A program made the translations under genes and the position numbers. From Spirochaetaceae bacterium (lineage in GTDB: Bacteria > Spirochaetota > Spirochaetia > CADAEX01), in the NCBI GenBank assembly GCA_009778835.1, contig WRFK01000126.1:1-5259 (forward strand): a stretch of DNA of 5,259 nucleotides, in the 5' to 3' direction. This document shows positions 1 through 5,259 of the stretch, in pieces; position 1 is the first letter of the stretch; every line of letters starts with the position of its first letter. A model generated the notes under the pieces. That model saw only the letters and a program-made list of their open reading frames with translations, searched no databases and was not told the origin of the DNA.

Positions 1-438
1 AACTACTGCGATTGTATCAACAGATATTGTTTCTCCTCTGATATTATGCCTGTCAGCTTCTGTGATTGCGCCTGATGCCACACTTGAAACCTGAGCTCCG
101 CCGCCAATAATGATTATTCTTTTTCCCCATGTTTTTTTATTGGTAGTAGTTGTTTCTATTGAGATTATCTCCGGGATTTTCTTAATGGATTTTAATATTG
201 ATTCAGGCTTGGCTTTATCATCTACCTGCAGAGTAATATGACATTTGCCATCATATTCTGTCCATGATTGAAAAAATGAAATATCACTTCCCAGGCTACA
301 AATTTTTGTTGAAATTTCTGAAATTAGGCCACACTTATCCCTGCTTATAATTTCAAAAGCAAGAGAAGTGTTGTCTTCGTGCGCAGAATGCTGCTTAAAC
401 CATGTGTATCGTTCTTTTAGTTTTTTTGGAATACTCAT
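1..438 (-). CDS. ACT-domain protein with DUF5612-type C-terminal domain (partial, 3' end off the window)
   Basis: The reading frame is open from an ATG at 438-436 to the left edge, giving 146 residues without a stop; the C-terminus is missing. An in-frame TAA at 453-451 lies just upstream and no other start fits, so this start is firm, although no clear Shine-Dalgarno is visible. Residues about 24-97 read as a small-molecule-binding ACT domain: a hydrophobic strand, then DKCGLISEIS (34-43), the Gly-Leu turn and helix typical of ACT folds, and later strands. After a short Thr-rich linker comes IIIIGGGAQV (108-117), followed by GAITEADRHNIRGE (123-136) and SVDTI (139-143). I recognise this GGGAQV/EADRHNIRGE pattern as the DUF5612 domain, which I know mainly from methanogen proteins labelled as ACT-domain regulators. 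Its ligand and role are unknown. An amino-acid-responsive regulatory role is inferred only from the ACT domain. It is divergent from the methyltransferase gene and shares its 257-base upstream region. Confidence 0.8.
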   Translation of the reverse strand, partial: MSIPKKLKERYTWFKQHSAHEDNTSLAFEIISRDKCGLISEISTKICSLGSDISFFQSWTEYDGKCHITLQVDDKAKPESILKSIKKIPEIISIETTTTNKKTWGKRIIIIGGGAQVSSVASGAITEADRHNIRGETISVDTIAVV

Positions 439-467
439 AGGTTTATAATTTTATTATTTCTTTTTTT

Positions 468-483
468 AGTCAATATGTTGACT
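468..483. promoter_or_regulatory. Perfect 6-4-6 inverted repeat between divergent genes, candidate operator
   Basis: AGTCAA (468-473) and TTGACT (478-483) are perfect inverted copies separated by TATG. The palindrome lies 30 bases upstream of the ACT-protein start and about 210 upstream of the methyltransferase start. Each arm also resembles a -35 hexamer on its own strand (TTGACT), but no convincing -10 box sits at normal spacing: on the minus strand the nearest TATAAA is 20 bases away and almost touches the start codon. A dimeric repressor or activator site is therefore as likely as paired promoters. This is inference from symmetry only. Confidence 0.35.
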
Positions 484-545
484 GAAGCTTTTGATTCCAT
501 TTTTACCCGGAATTGCACATTTTATACTGTAAAAATATGAGGAAT

Positions 546-619
546 AGGCCGAATGATGGACCACGAGCGTTTCCGCAGCGTCTCTGCGAGGACCTAGCGA
601 GAGGTTCAGCAGTAGGCCT
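546..619 (+). other. GC-rich structured intergenic element, candidate leader RNA or repeat
   Basis: The block 541-620 is about 59% GC by count (47 of 80), in sharp contrast to its AT-rich surroundings, and has no plausible reading frame. It can fold as one nested stem. The outer helix is AGGCC (546-550) with GGCCT (615-619). The middle helix is TGGACC (557-562) with GGTTCA (603-608), with one G-U pair. The apical helix is CGCAG (574-578) with CTGCG (584-588) around a 5-base loop. Competing helices exist: ACCT (592-595) with AGGT (602-605), and CTGC (584-587) with GCAG (609-612). A weak -10-like TATACT at 523-528 could start a transcript just before it, making it a leader of the methyltransferase gene. 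It does not match any riboswitch consensus I know. A dispersed genomic repeat is the main alternative. The strand is assumed from the downstream gene. Confidence 0.35.
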
Positions 620-695
620 TCATAGATATTTGATACGTATTAATGGTGATTATTTCCACTTGAACAAATAAGGATATTCAGCCTAATATTTTTAA

Positions 696-1319
696 ATGGA
701 CCTTGAATACCTAAGAAGCTTTATAACTTCAGATAATAGTATTATTGACAAGATAGAGAAAGAAAGCGCAGGCAGGGATGATATCCAGCCTTATGTTGAG
801 CCTGAAACAGGAAGATTTCTCTCATTTATTATAAAGCTGATTAATGCGTCAAATGTACTGGAGCTTGGCACAGGAATCGGAAATTCATCTATTTGGATCG
901 GAGAAGCTCTAAAAGACAAAAAAGGGAAACTTATAACTATAGATAATCACCCCAGAACCAAACACGAAGCAGAAAAAAATATTTTGGACTCCGGGCTTGA
1001 TAATATTATTACAATGATTTTTGGTAATGCCGAAGATATTATTGAAGCTATGTGCAAAGAGGGTAAGTTACTGTTTGATGTAGTTTTTCAGGATTGCGGC
1101 AAATATTTGTATCCGCTGCTTTATGAAAAAATTATTACTCTTGTAAGGCCCGGAGGCTTAATAATTGCCGATGATACCCTTTTTTATATTGATTCTACGG
1201 TAAGAAAAAATCTTGGAAAATATATGGATCAATATAATAAAATTGTTTTTGCAGATAAAAGACTCTATTCAACCATAATTCCTGTAGGGCATGGGCTTAC
1301 GCTTAGCTTAAAGCTTTGA
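696..1319 (+). CDS. SAM-dependent O-methyltransferase, family 3 (caffeoyl-CoA/catechol type)
   Basis: The 207-residue protein has the length and order of the cation-dependent O-methyltransferase family (Methyltransf_3, COG4122), which moves a methyl group from SAM to a hydroxyl, usually on small phenolic or catechol-like acceptors, in the cytoplasm. The SAM-binding motif is VLELGTGIGNSS (54-65); the acidic residue binding the ribose is D83 in LITIDNH. DVVFQDCGK (128-136) is the counterpart of the usual D-x-D-K segment, and RPGGLIIADDTLF (151-163) follows. The probable metal ligands are D133, D159 and D160. D160 replaces the Asn common at that place, and Gly135 replaces the second Asp of the usual DADK. 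The ATG at 696 is forced by an in-frame TAA immediately before it (693-695). There is no good Shine-Dalgarno: AAGGAT at 670-675 is too far away. ispH follows 96 bases downstream on the same strand. The substrate cannot be predicted. Confidence 0.85.
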   Translation: MDLEYLRSFITSDNSIIDKIEKESAGRDDIQPYVEPETGRFLSFIIKLINASNVLELGTGIGNSSIWIGEALKDKKGKLITIDNHPRTKHEAEKNILDSGLDNIITMIFGNAEDIIEAMCKEGKLLFDVVFQDCGKYLYPLLYEKIITLVRPGGLIIADDTLFYIDSTVRKNLGKYMDQYNKIVFADKRLYSTIIPVGHGLTLSLKL

Positions 1320-1379
1320 TTATCATATGGATGTTGTTATCCGTTATGTGGATTTCATATTACAACAAAAAGGCAGGGT

Positions 1380-1394
1380 AGCTTTTTAAAAGCT
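1380..1394. repeat. Short A/T-rich palindrome upstream of ispH
   Basis: AGCTTTT (1380-1386) and AAAAGCT (1388-1394) are perfect inverted copies around a single central T, ending just before the ispH ribosome binding site. A related palindrome, AGCTT-A-AAGCT, occurs at 1305-1315 inside the last codons of the methyltransferase gene. A hairpin here could influence ispH translation, but such AT-rich symmetry also arises by chance in this base composition. Apart from this element, the stretch 1320-1402 holds nothing I recognise. Confidence 0.25.
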
Positions 1395-1402
1395 TTCCTG
1401 AT

Positions 1403-1406
1403 AGGA
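1403..1406 (+). promoter_or_regulatory. Ribosome binding site that decides the ispH start
   Basis: AGGA at 1403-1406 is 9 bases before the ATG at 1416, a normal spacing. It directly abuts the TTG at 1407, which would be the start of the longest open frame, leaving no spacer. The ATG at 1416 is therefore the better start. Confidence 0.6.
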
Positions 1407-1415
1407 TTGACAAAT

Positions 1416-2243
1416 ATGGATATATTACTGGCAAAGCATCTGGGGTTTTGTATGGGAGTTAAAAAAGCAACAGAAGCTGTTTACAGTTTAATTGAAAGTG
1501 GGAAAAAAGAGAAAATATCCACATTCGGCCCTCTTATCCATAACCGCCTGGTGCTTGATTATCTTGCAAAAAAAGGGGTTGGCGTAATTGATGATCCAAA
1601 AGATGCCAATGGTGTTGTTGTTATTCGCGCACACGGAATACATCCTGATATAAGAACAAAACTTGAAGAAAGAAATATTGAACTTATAGATGCAACATGT
1701 CCCAGAGTTCTTAATTCACAAAAAAAAGTCAGAGAAGCATCTGAAAAGGGTTTGTCTGTTATAATCGTAGGGGATAAAGATCACGGAGAAGTGCAGGGGA
1801 TCGCCGGGTACGCAAAAAATGTTTCTATTATTGAGAATATGGCAGAAGCAGAAAAAATTTCAATAACATTACCGGCGCTGCTTATAAGTCAAACAACTTA
1901 TGGCAAAGAAGAATATGATTCTATAAGCGCTATTTTAAAAAAAAGATTCCCCGGAATTGAAGTTGCAGACTCAATATGCCCTGCTACAGGCGAAAGGCAG
2001 AAAGCGCTTATTGATATGGCAGGCAAAGTTGATGCAATTATAGTAATAGGCGGGAAAAATAGCGCAAATACAGTAAGGCTTTATGAAACAGCTTTAAAAT
2101 TGGAGAAAAAAGTGTGGCATATAGAAAGTGAAAATGAAATACCGGATGAGGTAAAAGATTTTTCTGTAATAGGAATTACTGCAGGAGCATCTACTCCTGA
2201 TTGGGTAATTAAAAAAGTAGCCGATAATTTAAAGAGATATTAA
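1416..2243 (+). CDS. ispH: 4-hydroxy-3-methylbut-2-enyl diphosphate reductase (IspH/LytB)
   Basis: This enzyme performs the last step of the MEP pathway, the [4Fe-4S]-dependent reduction of HMBPP to IPP and DMAPP in the cytoplasm. With the ATG at 1416 the protein has 275 residues, a usual length for stand-alone bacterial IspH. All hallmark residues are present: the three cluster cysteines C12 (GFCMGV), C95 (ATCP) and C188 (SICPAT); the diphosphate-binding histidines H42, H73 (RAHG) and H123; the catalytic glutamate E125 in GDKDHGEV; T160 in SQTT; S216 and N218 in GGKNSANT; and S259 in GASTP. There is no fusion to ribosomal protein S1 or to another domain, as is seen in some clostridia. The longer frame from TTG at 1407 adds only MTN and is rejected because of the ribosome binding site position. 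The next gene starts 5 bases after the stop, so the two are probably co-transcribed. The enzyme is oxygen-sensitive and needs a low-potential electron donor, not encoded here. Confidence 0.97.
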   Translation: MDILLAKHLGFCMGVKKATEAVYSLIESGKKEKISTFGPLIHNRLVLDYLAKKGVGVIDDPKDANGVVVIRAHGIHPDIRTKLEERNIELIDATCPRVLNSQKKVREASEKGLSVIIVGDKDHGEVQGIAGYAKNVSIIENMAEAEKISITLPALLISQTTYGKEEYDSISAILKKRFPGIEVADSICPATGERQKALIDMAGKVDAIIVIGGKNSANTVRLYETALKLEKKVWHIESENEIPDEVKDFSVIGITAGASTPDWVIKKVADNLKRY

Positions 2244-2248
2244 AAATT

Positions 2249-4216
2249 ATGTATGAATTAATTGAAAAAATAATAAAAGTTATTGTAGTAAAACGGGATA
2301 ATCCGGTAATAAATTGCACATTTTTTAAAGACCAGCTTGTTTCTTACTTTGAATCACACAGAGATCAGCTGGAGGTAAAAAATGTTGAAGAATTTAAAAA
2401 TTTAACATTTCCTGTCCTCAAACAGATGGAAAAAGAAGAAGTTTGTACTATTACTTATGAGGGCTCCACTGTTCATTCATTCCAGGTGCATAAATATTAC
2501 AGACAGCTTGTAATGAAACATTATAAAATTCTTGAAGAAAAGCCTGAATATACTTTTCCTGATCTAAAGGCTTTAAATTTTACAATTCATGGCGACTGGC
2601 TTGTTTCTTATAATGCGCAGCAAAATTTTATGGAAGCTCCGGAACTTGTTGATAATGAGAAAGGAAAAGTTTTTGTAATTACATTTGGAGAGGTTGTTCC
2701 TGGTATTGTAATCCCTCCTGAAATAATAAATACAGTGCTTTTTGACCTCACATTGAAGAAGATCCATCTTTATATACAAAACCAGAATAACTATGCATAT
2801 CTTAGCCGGTATCTGAACAAAGCATTTGAAAATAACGAGAGCGCTGTAAAAAGCATGATGGGGTCAATGCTAAGCGGACCTCCTGGTTTCAAAGATCATA
2901 TAAGAAAACCAGAAGATTTTTCCTTTAAGTTCTTTTCATATTTATGTAATAAAGTTTTGAAAGATTTATCTGAAAAAAATGAGAAAACAGCTCCGGATAT
3001 AGCTATTTATCAATCAATGGCGCTTTTAAGAGCTTTCATAACTTATGGAAGAGCTGTTGTTCAAAAAGATGTTCAAAAAATGTCTGATATGAAAGATCTT
3101 TCATCAAAAGTAAAAAAACCACCGCACATATTTAGTACTGCAGAGATGTTTGAAATAAAAGATAATGCAGGAATCCCTTATAGCAAGAAATATTCAAAAG
3201 AATTTGTTACAGAATTTATCAAGAAAGCAACAACACCAAAAGAAGATGAGGATCTCCCTTCTCTTGTAAGAGTAGCAGCAGATGCAAAAAAAGAATACTA
3301 TATTGATCGCAATATGCTTTCGCAAGTATTTCTTAAAACACTTGTAGATGCCAGTAAAGAAATACGGGGGCACTATTTTAGAGAGTGGGGGCAGATTTTA
3401 AGAAACTATAAAACAAATAAAGAGATGCAAAGCGATAAGTTTTATATTGAAGCGCTTAACTTATTTATCAAGAATGATCATAAACTTCTTAACGCTCTTT
3501 TAAATCCGGATCTTATATATCTTGCAAATCAGGCTTCCGCTTCAAATAAAAATATAAAAATGTCTGTGGATTCATGTTTTATCGAGCCGGGAAAATTTAA
3601 ATCAATTGATAAACTGCTTCATATGGACAGGGAAGAACTTATTAAAGAGGTAAGAGCAACACTTCCGCTGCATTACAGCATACCTTTTTTTGGAAGAGTA
3701 ATAGGTTTTTTTGCTTCGTTACTTGTCGGTAAAAAGAAAGAGGAAGTGGCAGGGAGCTCGGATAATCAAAAGGCAAGCGTTGATGGCGAAGATGTTTTTC
3801 AGGAGTTTGGATCAACATTTAAGGATGATGGAAGCTCGAAGAAATCCGGTTCTGATAAATCCGCTCAGCCGCAGGATTTATTAAGCTCTATAAGCAACCT
3901 TAGAGAAAAATATCTGTCACCGGGAAAAGATGTGAATCAAACGCTGGAAGAACTTGTTGAAAAATGGAATCATATGGTCGATAAAACCGCAAGAAAAAAT
4001 CTTATAGTAGATATTAATTCTTTGATAAAAGATTTTTTGCGAAGCAGAAAACGCCTTATAATACGTTATAAGATTCTGGATGAGAAAAAGGTATCTGTGT
4101 TGGCCGATGATCTTTTAAGGCAAATGTCCAATCTCGATATTAGAAATAAGGATGTCTTTAGGCACTATATTAAGCTTTATATGTTAAAGCTGCTTGGTAA
4201 TCTCAAAGGCCTCTAA
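2249..4216 (+). CDS. Hypothetical protein, 655 residues, linked to ispH
   Basis: I do not recognise a named family. The protein lacks an N-terminal signal peptide and has no nucleotide-binding, zinc or catalytic motif that I can identify. Three parts are visible. Residues 1 to about 470 form a long, charged, mixed alpha/beta region with no repeats. Residues 475-494 (HYSIPFFGRVIGFFASLLVG) are the one strongly hydrophobic stretch and could be a membrane-associating helix, although it contains an Arg. Residues about 495-545 are a Ser/Lys/Asp/Gly-rich, probably disordered linker. Residues about 546-655 form a second helical domain, with LEELVEKWNHMVDK (566-579), NLIVDINSLIKDFLRSRKR (584-602) and a hydrophobic end, YIKLYMLKLLGNLKGL (640-655). 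This C-terminal style resembles spirochaete hypothetical proteins I have seen, but I cannot confirm this. The start ATG follows the ispH stop by 5 bases; AAAGAGA (2231-2237) in the ispH tail is a weak ribosome binding site, suggesting translational coupling. The 3' end overlaps the opposing activase gene. Confidence 0.85.
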   Translation: MYELIEKIIKVIVVKRDNPVINCTFFKDQLVSYFESHRDQLEVKNVEEFKNLTFPVLKQMEKEEVCTITYEGSTVHSFQVHKYYRQLVMKHYKILEEKPEYTFPDLKALNFTIHGDWLVSYNAQQNFMEAPELVDNEKGKVFVITFGEVVPGIVIPPEIINTVLFDLTLKKIHLYIQNQNNYAYLSRYLNKAFENNESAVKSMMGSMLSGPPGFKDHIRKPEDFSFKFFSYLCNKVLKDLSEKNEKTAPDIAIYQSMALLRAFITYGRAVVQKDVQKMSDMKDLSSKVKKPPHIFSTAEMFEIKDNAGIPYSKKYSKEFVTEFIKKATTPKEDEDLPSLVRVAADAKKEYYIDRNMLSQVFLKTLVDASKEIRGHYFREWGQILRNYKTNKEMQSDKFYIEALNLFIKNDHKLLNALLNPDLIYLANQASASNKNIKMSVDSCFIEPGKFKSIDKLLHMDREELIKEVRATLPLHYSIPFFGRVIGFFASLLVGKKKEEVAGSSDNQKASVDGEDVFQEFGSTFKDDGSSKKSGSDKSAQPQDLLSSISNLREKYLSPGKDVNQTLEELVEKWNHMVDKTARKNLIVDINSLIKDFLRSRKRLIIRYKILDEKKVSVLADDLLRQMSNLDIRNKDVFRHYIKLYMLKLLGNLKGL

Positions 4217-4901
4217 AAAACGCAGGGATTTTGTGACTCTTAAGTATTTCAAGAAAAGTTTTATACTCTTCTTCTGAGTATGGGATTATTTTAGAGTAAT
4301 TATTATCAAGGGTATTTTTTTTTGAAAACTTATTTAAAGTATATTTCTTGCACCCTTTTACCATACAGGCAATTTCTTCCATATCTTTATATTCTATAAT
4401 TCCCGGTACCAGAGTTGTTCTGAATTCATACATAATTTTACTTTCCATAATTTTTACTATGGAGTTATTTATTTTTTCTGCAATATCTTTATCATAAAAG
4501 CCACCTGTAAGCATATTATATTTTCCAGGAACTGTTTTTATATCCATCGCAATATAATCAGGCTTGGCATCAAACAATCTTTCAGTAAGAATTCCATTTG
4601 TATCTATTTTGATATTTTTTACACCAACAGATCTTATCTCATTTACCAGATCCGGGAGATCTGGATAAATAAGAGGTTCTCCTCCGCTTATACATACTCC
4701 CTGAAGAGTATTTTTTCTTTTATTTATATGTTTTATTATTTCTTCGATCGGAAGAAGATTTTTTTCATCTTCAAAAACAAGATCTTTATTGTGGCAGAAT
4801 GGGCAACGTAAATTGCAGCCAGGGAGAAAAATAGTGCATGCGACTTTTTCAGGATAATCTATTAGTGTTGTTTTAAGTAAAGCTGCTTTGGTAATTTGCA
4901 T
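4203..4901 (-). CDS. nrdG: Anaerobic ribonucleotide reductase activating protein, radical SAM (NrdG2/PflA-like)
   Basis: This is a cytoplasmic radical-SAM activase that would use a [4Fe-4S] cluster and SAM to place a glycyl radical on a partner enzyme, most likely the anaerobic ribonucleotide reductase NrdD. The 232-residue protein opens with LLKTTLIDYPEKVACTIFLP, the N-terminus typical of the NrdG2 group (TIGR02495-like). The cluster motif CNLRCPFC follows, with cysteines C29, C33 and C36 in CxxxCxxC spacing. SGGEP (72-76) is the SAM-binding GGE motif; KIDTNG (98-103) and YIAMDIKT (116-123) are further core strands. There is no extra ferredoxin-like cluster domain, unlike many glycyl-radical activases. 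The ATG at 4901 matches the family N-terminus, but only a weak GAAGAT lies upstream. The preceding minus-strand gene is a thioredoxin-fold protein, as in nrdD - redox protein - nrdG clusters, which supports the NrdD assignment over a pyruvate formate-lyase activase. Its stop lies inside the end of the opposing gene (14-base overlap). Confidence 0.85.
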   Translation of the reverse strand: MQITKAALLKTTLIDYPEKVACTIFLPGCNLRCPFCHNKDLVFEDEKNLLPIEEIIKHINKRKNTLQGVCISGGEPLIYPDLPDLVNEIRSVGVKNIKIDTNGILTERLFDAKPDYIAMDIKTVPGKYNMLTGGFYDKDIAEKINNSIVKIMESKIMYEFRTTLVPGIIEYKDMEEIACMVKGCKKYTLNKFSKKNTLDNNYSKIIPYSEEEYKTFLEILKSHKIPAFFRGL

Positions 4902-4978
4902 TGCTAAATAATTTATCTTCGTAGGGGATGATGCGGGATGCCTTTTGTTTTCATCCTGTTTTTGGAATAATTAAATAC

Positions 4979-5006
4979 ACAGCCTCTTACAAAGATAAGA
5001 GGCTGT
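4979..5006 (-). terminator. Strong hairpin downstream of the thioredoxin-like gene, terminator or processing site
   Basis: ACAGCCTCTTA (4979-4989) pairs perfectly over 11 bases with TAAGAGGCTGT (4996-5006), with a 6-base loop. On the minus strand it lies 12 bases after the thioredoxin-like stop codon and is followed by the T-rich but interrupted run GTATTTAATTATT. This fits a leaky intrinsic terminator or an RNA-stabilising stem before the activase gene. The plus-strand side has no T-run, so minus-strand action is inferred. The rest of the 117-base gap between the two genes holds no convincing promoter. Confidence 0.65.
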
Positions 5007-5018
5007 ACGGAATATAAG

Positions 5019-5259
5019 TTAAACAGCACACACCACAGAATAGGGTATTAAGTCTTTTAGATCTTTTACATTTCTTGCTCTGTAAACCTCTTTTTCCTGG
5101 TTATTGAAGAAAATCACAGTTGGTACAGAAAGTATCTCTTTATCTTTTGCAAGAATTATCCCTTCGGGAGTATCAACATCAATAGATTTCCCCGGGATTT
5201 CAAGTTTATCAAGATGTTTTTTTACAGCAGGACAGTTAGGGCATGTTTTTCTGTAAAAA
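5019..5259 (-). CDS. Thioredoxin/glutaredoxin-like protein, probable NrdD redox partner (partial, N-terminus off the window)
   Basis: The open frame enters at the right edge (first full codon 5258-5256) and ends at TAA 5021-5019, giving the last 79 residues. The fragment begins FYRKTCPNCPAVKKHL, with a thioredoxin-type CxxC site (CPNC, fragment residues 6-9) directly after the first strand, followed by the first helix. SVPTVIFF (44-51) carries the cis-proline (P46) that faces the active site in thioredoxin folds. So the missing part is probably very short and the full protein is only about 80-95 residues, the size of small glutaredoxin/NrdH-like proteins. It would reduce disulfides in the cytoplasm. 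A further cysteine (C77) is three residues from the end; its role is unknown. The activase gene lies downstream on the same strand across a hairpin. In other anaerobes a small redox protein sits between nrdD and nrdG, so delivery of electrons to anaerobic ribonucleotide reductase is the likely job, by inference. Confidence 0.8.
   Translation of the reverse strand, partial: FYRKTCPNCPAVKKHLDKLEIPGKSIDVDTPEGIILAKDKEILSVPTVIFFNNQEKEVYRARNVKDLKDLIPYSVVCAV

Noticed and set aside
439..473. TTGACT (473-468) and TATAAA (447-442) as a minus-strand promoter of the ACT gene
   Set aside because: The spacing is 20 bases and the -10 is only 3 bases from the ATG, so transcription would begin inside the coding region.
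546..619. The GC-rich block as a tRNA, SRP RNA, SAH/SAM riboswitch or integron attC site
   Set aside because: There is no T-loop or acceptor arrangement for a tRNA, no SRP tetraloop sequence, no match to the SAH or SAM core consensus as I know them, and no GTTRRRY/RYYYAAC ends for attC.
1407..1415. TTG start three codons upstream of the ispH ATG
   Set aside because: The only ribosome binding site, AGGA 1403-1406, abuts the TTG with no spacer but is 9 bases from the ATG; IspH proteins normally begin at the MDILLAK-like position.
2573..2779. A 68-codon open frame on the minus strand within the 655-residue gene
   Set aside because: It is antisense to a long, well-formed gene, has no protein-like motif or ribosome binding site, and is expected by chance at this base composition.
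4936..4965. Hairpin GGATG/CATCC (4936-4940 with 4952-4956) followed by a T-run on the plus strand
   Set aside because: It has only 5 pairs with an 11-base loop, and no plus-strand gene ends nearby for it to terminate.

Overview
The window comes from an AT-rich (roughly one-third GC by eye), probably strictly anaerobic bacterium. Evidence for a bacterium is an IspH of the MEP isoprenoid pathway and closely spaced genes with ATG starts. Evidence for anaerobiosis is a radical-SAM activase of the anaerobic ribonucleotide reductase type beside a small thioredoxin-fold protein. The large unknown protein has a C-terminal style that reminds me of spirochaete proteins, but this is an impression and not a placement.

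Layout from left to right. Positions 1-438 (minus) carry the N-terminal 146 residues of an ACT-domain protein of the type known as DUF5612; it runs off the left edge. Positions 439-695 are a divergent intergenic region. It holds a 6-4-6 palindrome (468-483) and an unusually GC-rich, foldable block (546-619). Then come three plus-strand genes: a family 3 type SAM-dependent O-methyltransferase (696-1319), ispH (1416-2243, start corrected from an upstream TTG), and a 655-residue protein of unknown function (2249-4216) only 5 bases behind ispH. Facing them on the minus strand are the activase gene (4203-4901), which overlaps the unknown gene tail to tail by 14 bases, a strong hairpin (4979-5006), and the C-terminal 79 residues of a thioredoxin/glutaredoxin-like protein (5019-5259).

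How the genes may work together. ispH and the unknown gene look co-transcribed and probably translationally linked, but nothing in the unknown protein points to isoprenoid chemistry. The thioredoxin-like protein and the activase fit the known arrangement nrdD - small redox protein - nrdG, so an nrdD gene is predicted just beyond the right edge. The methyltransferase and the ACT protein have no evident pathway link to the others. No mobile element, CRISPR array, tRNA or rRNA is visible.
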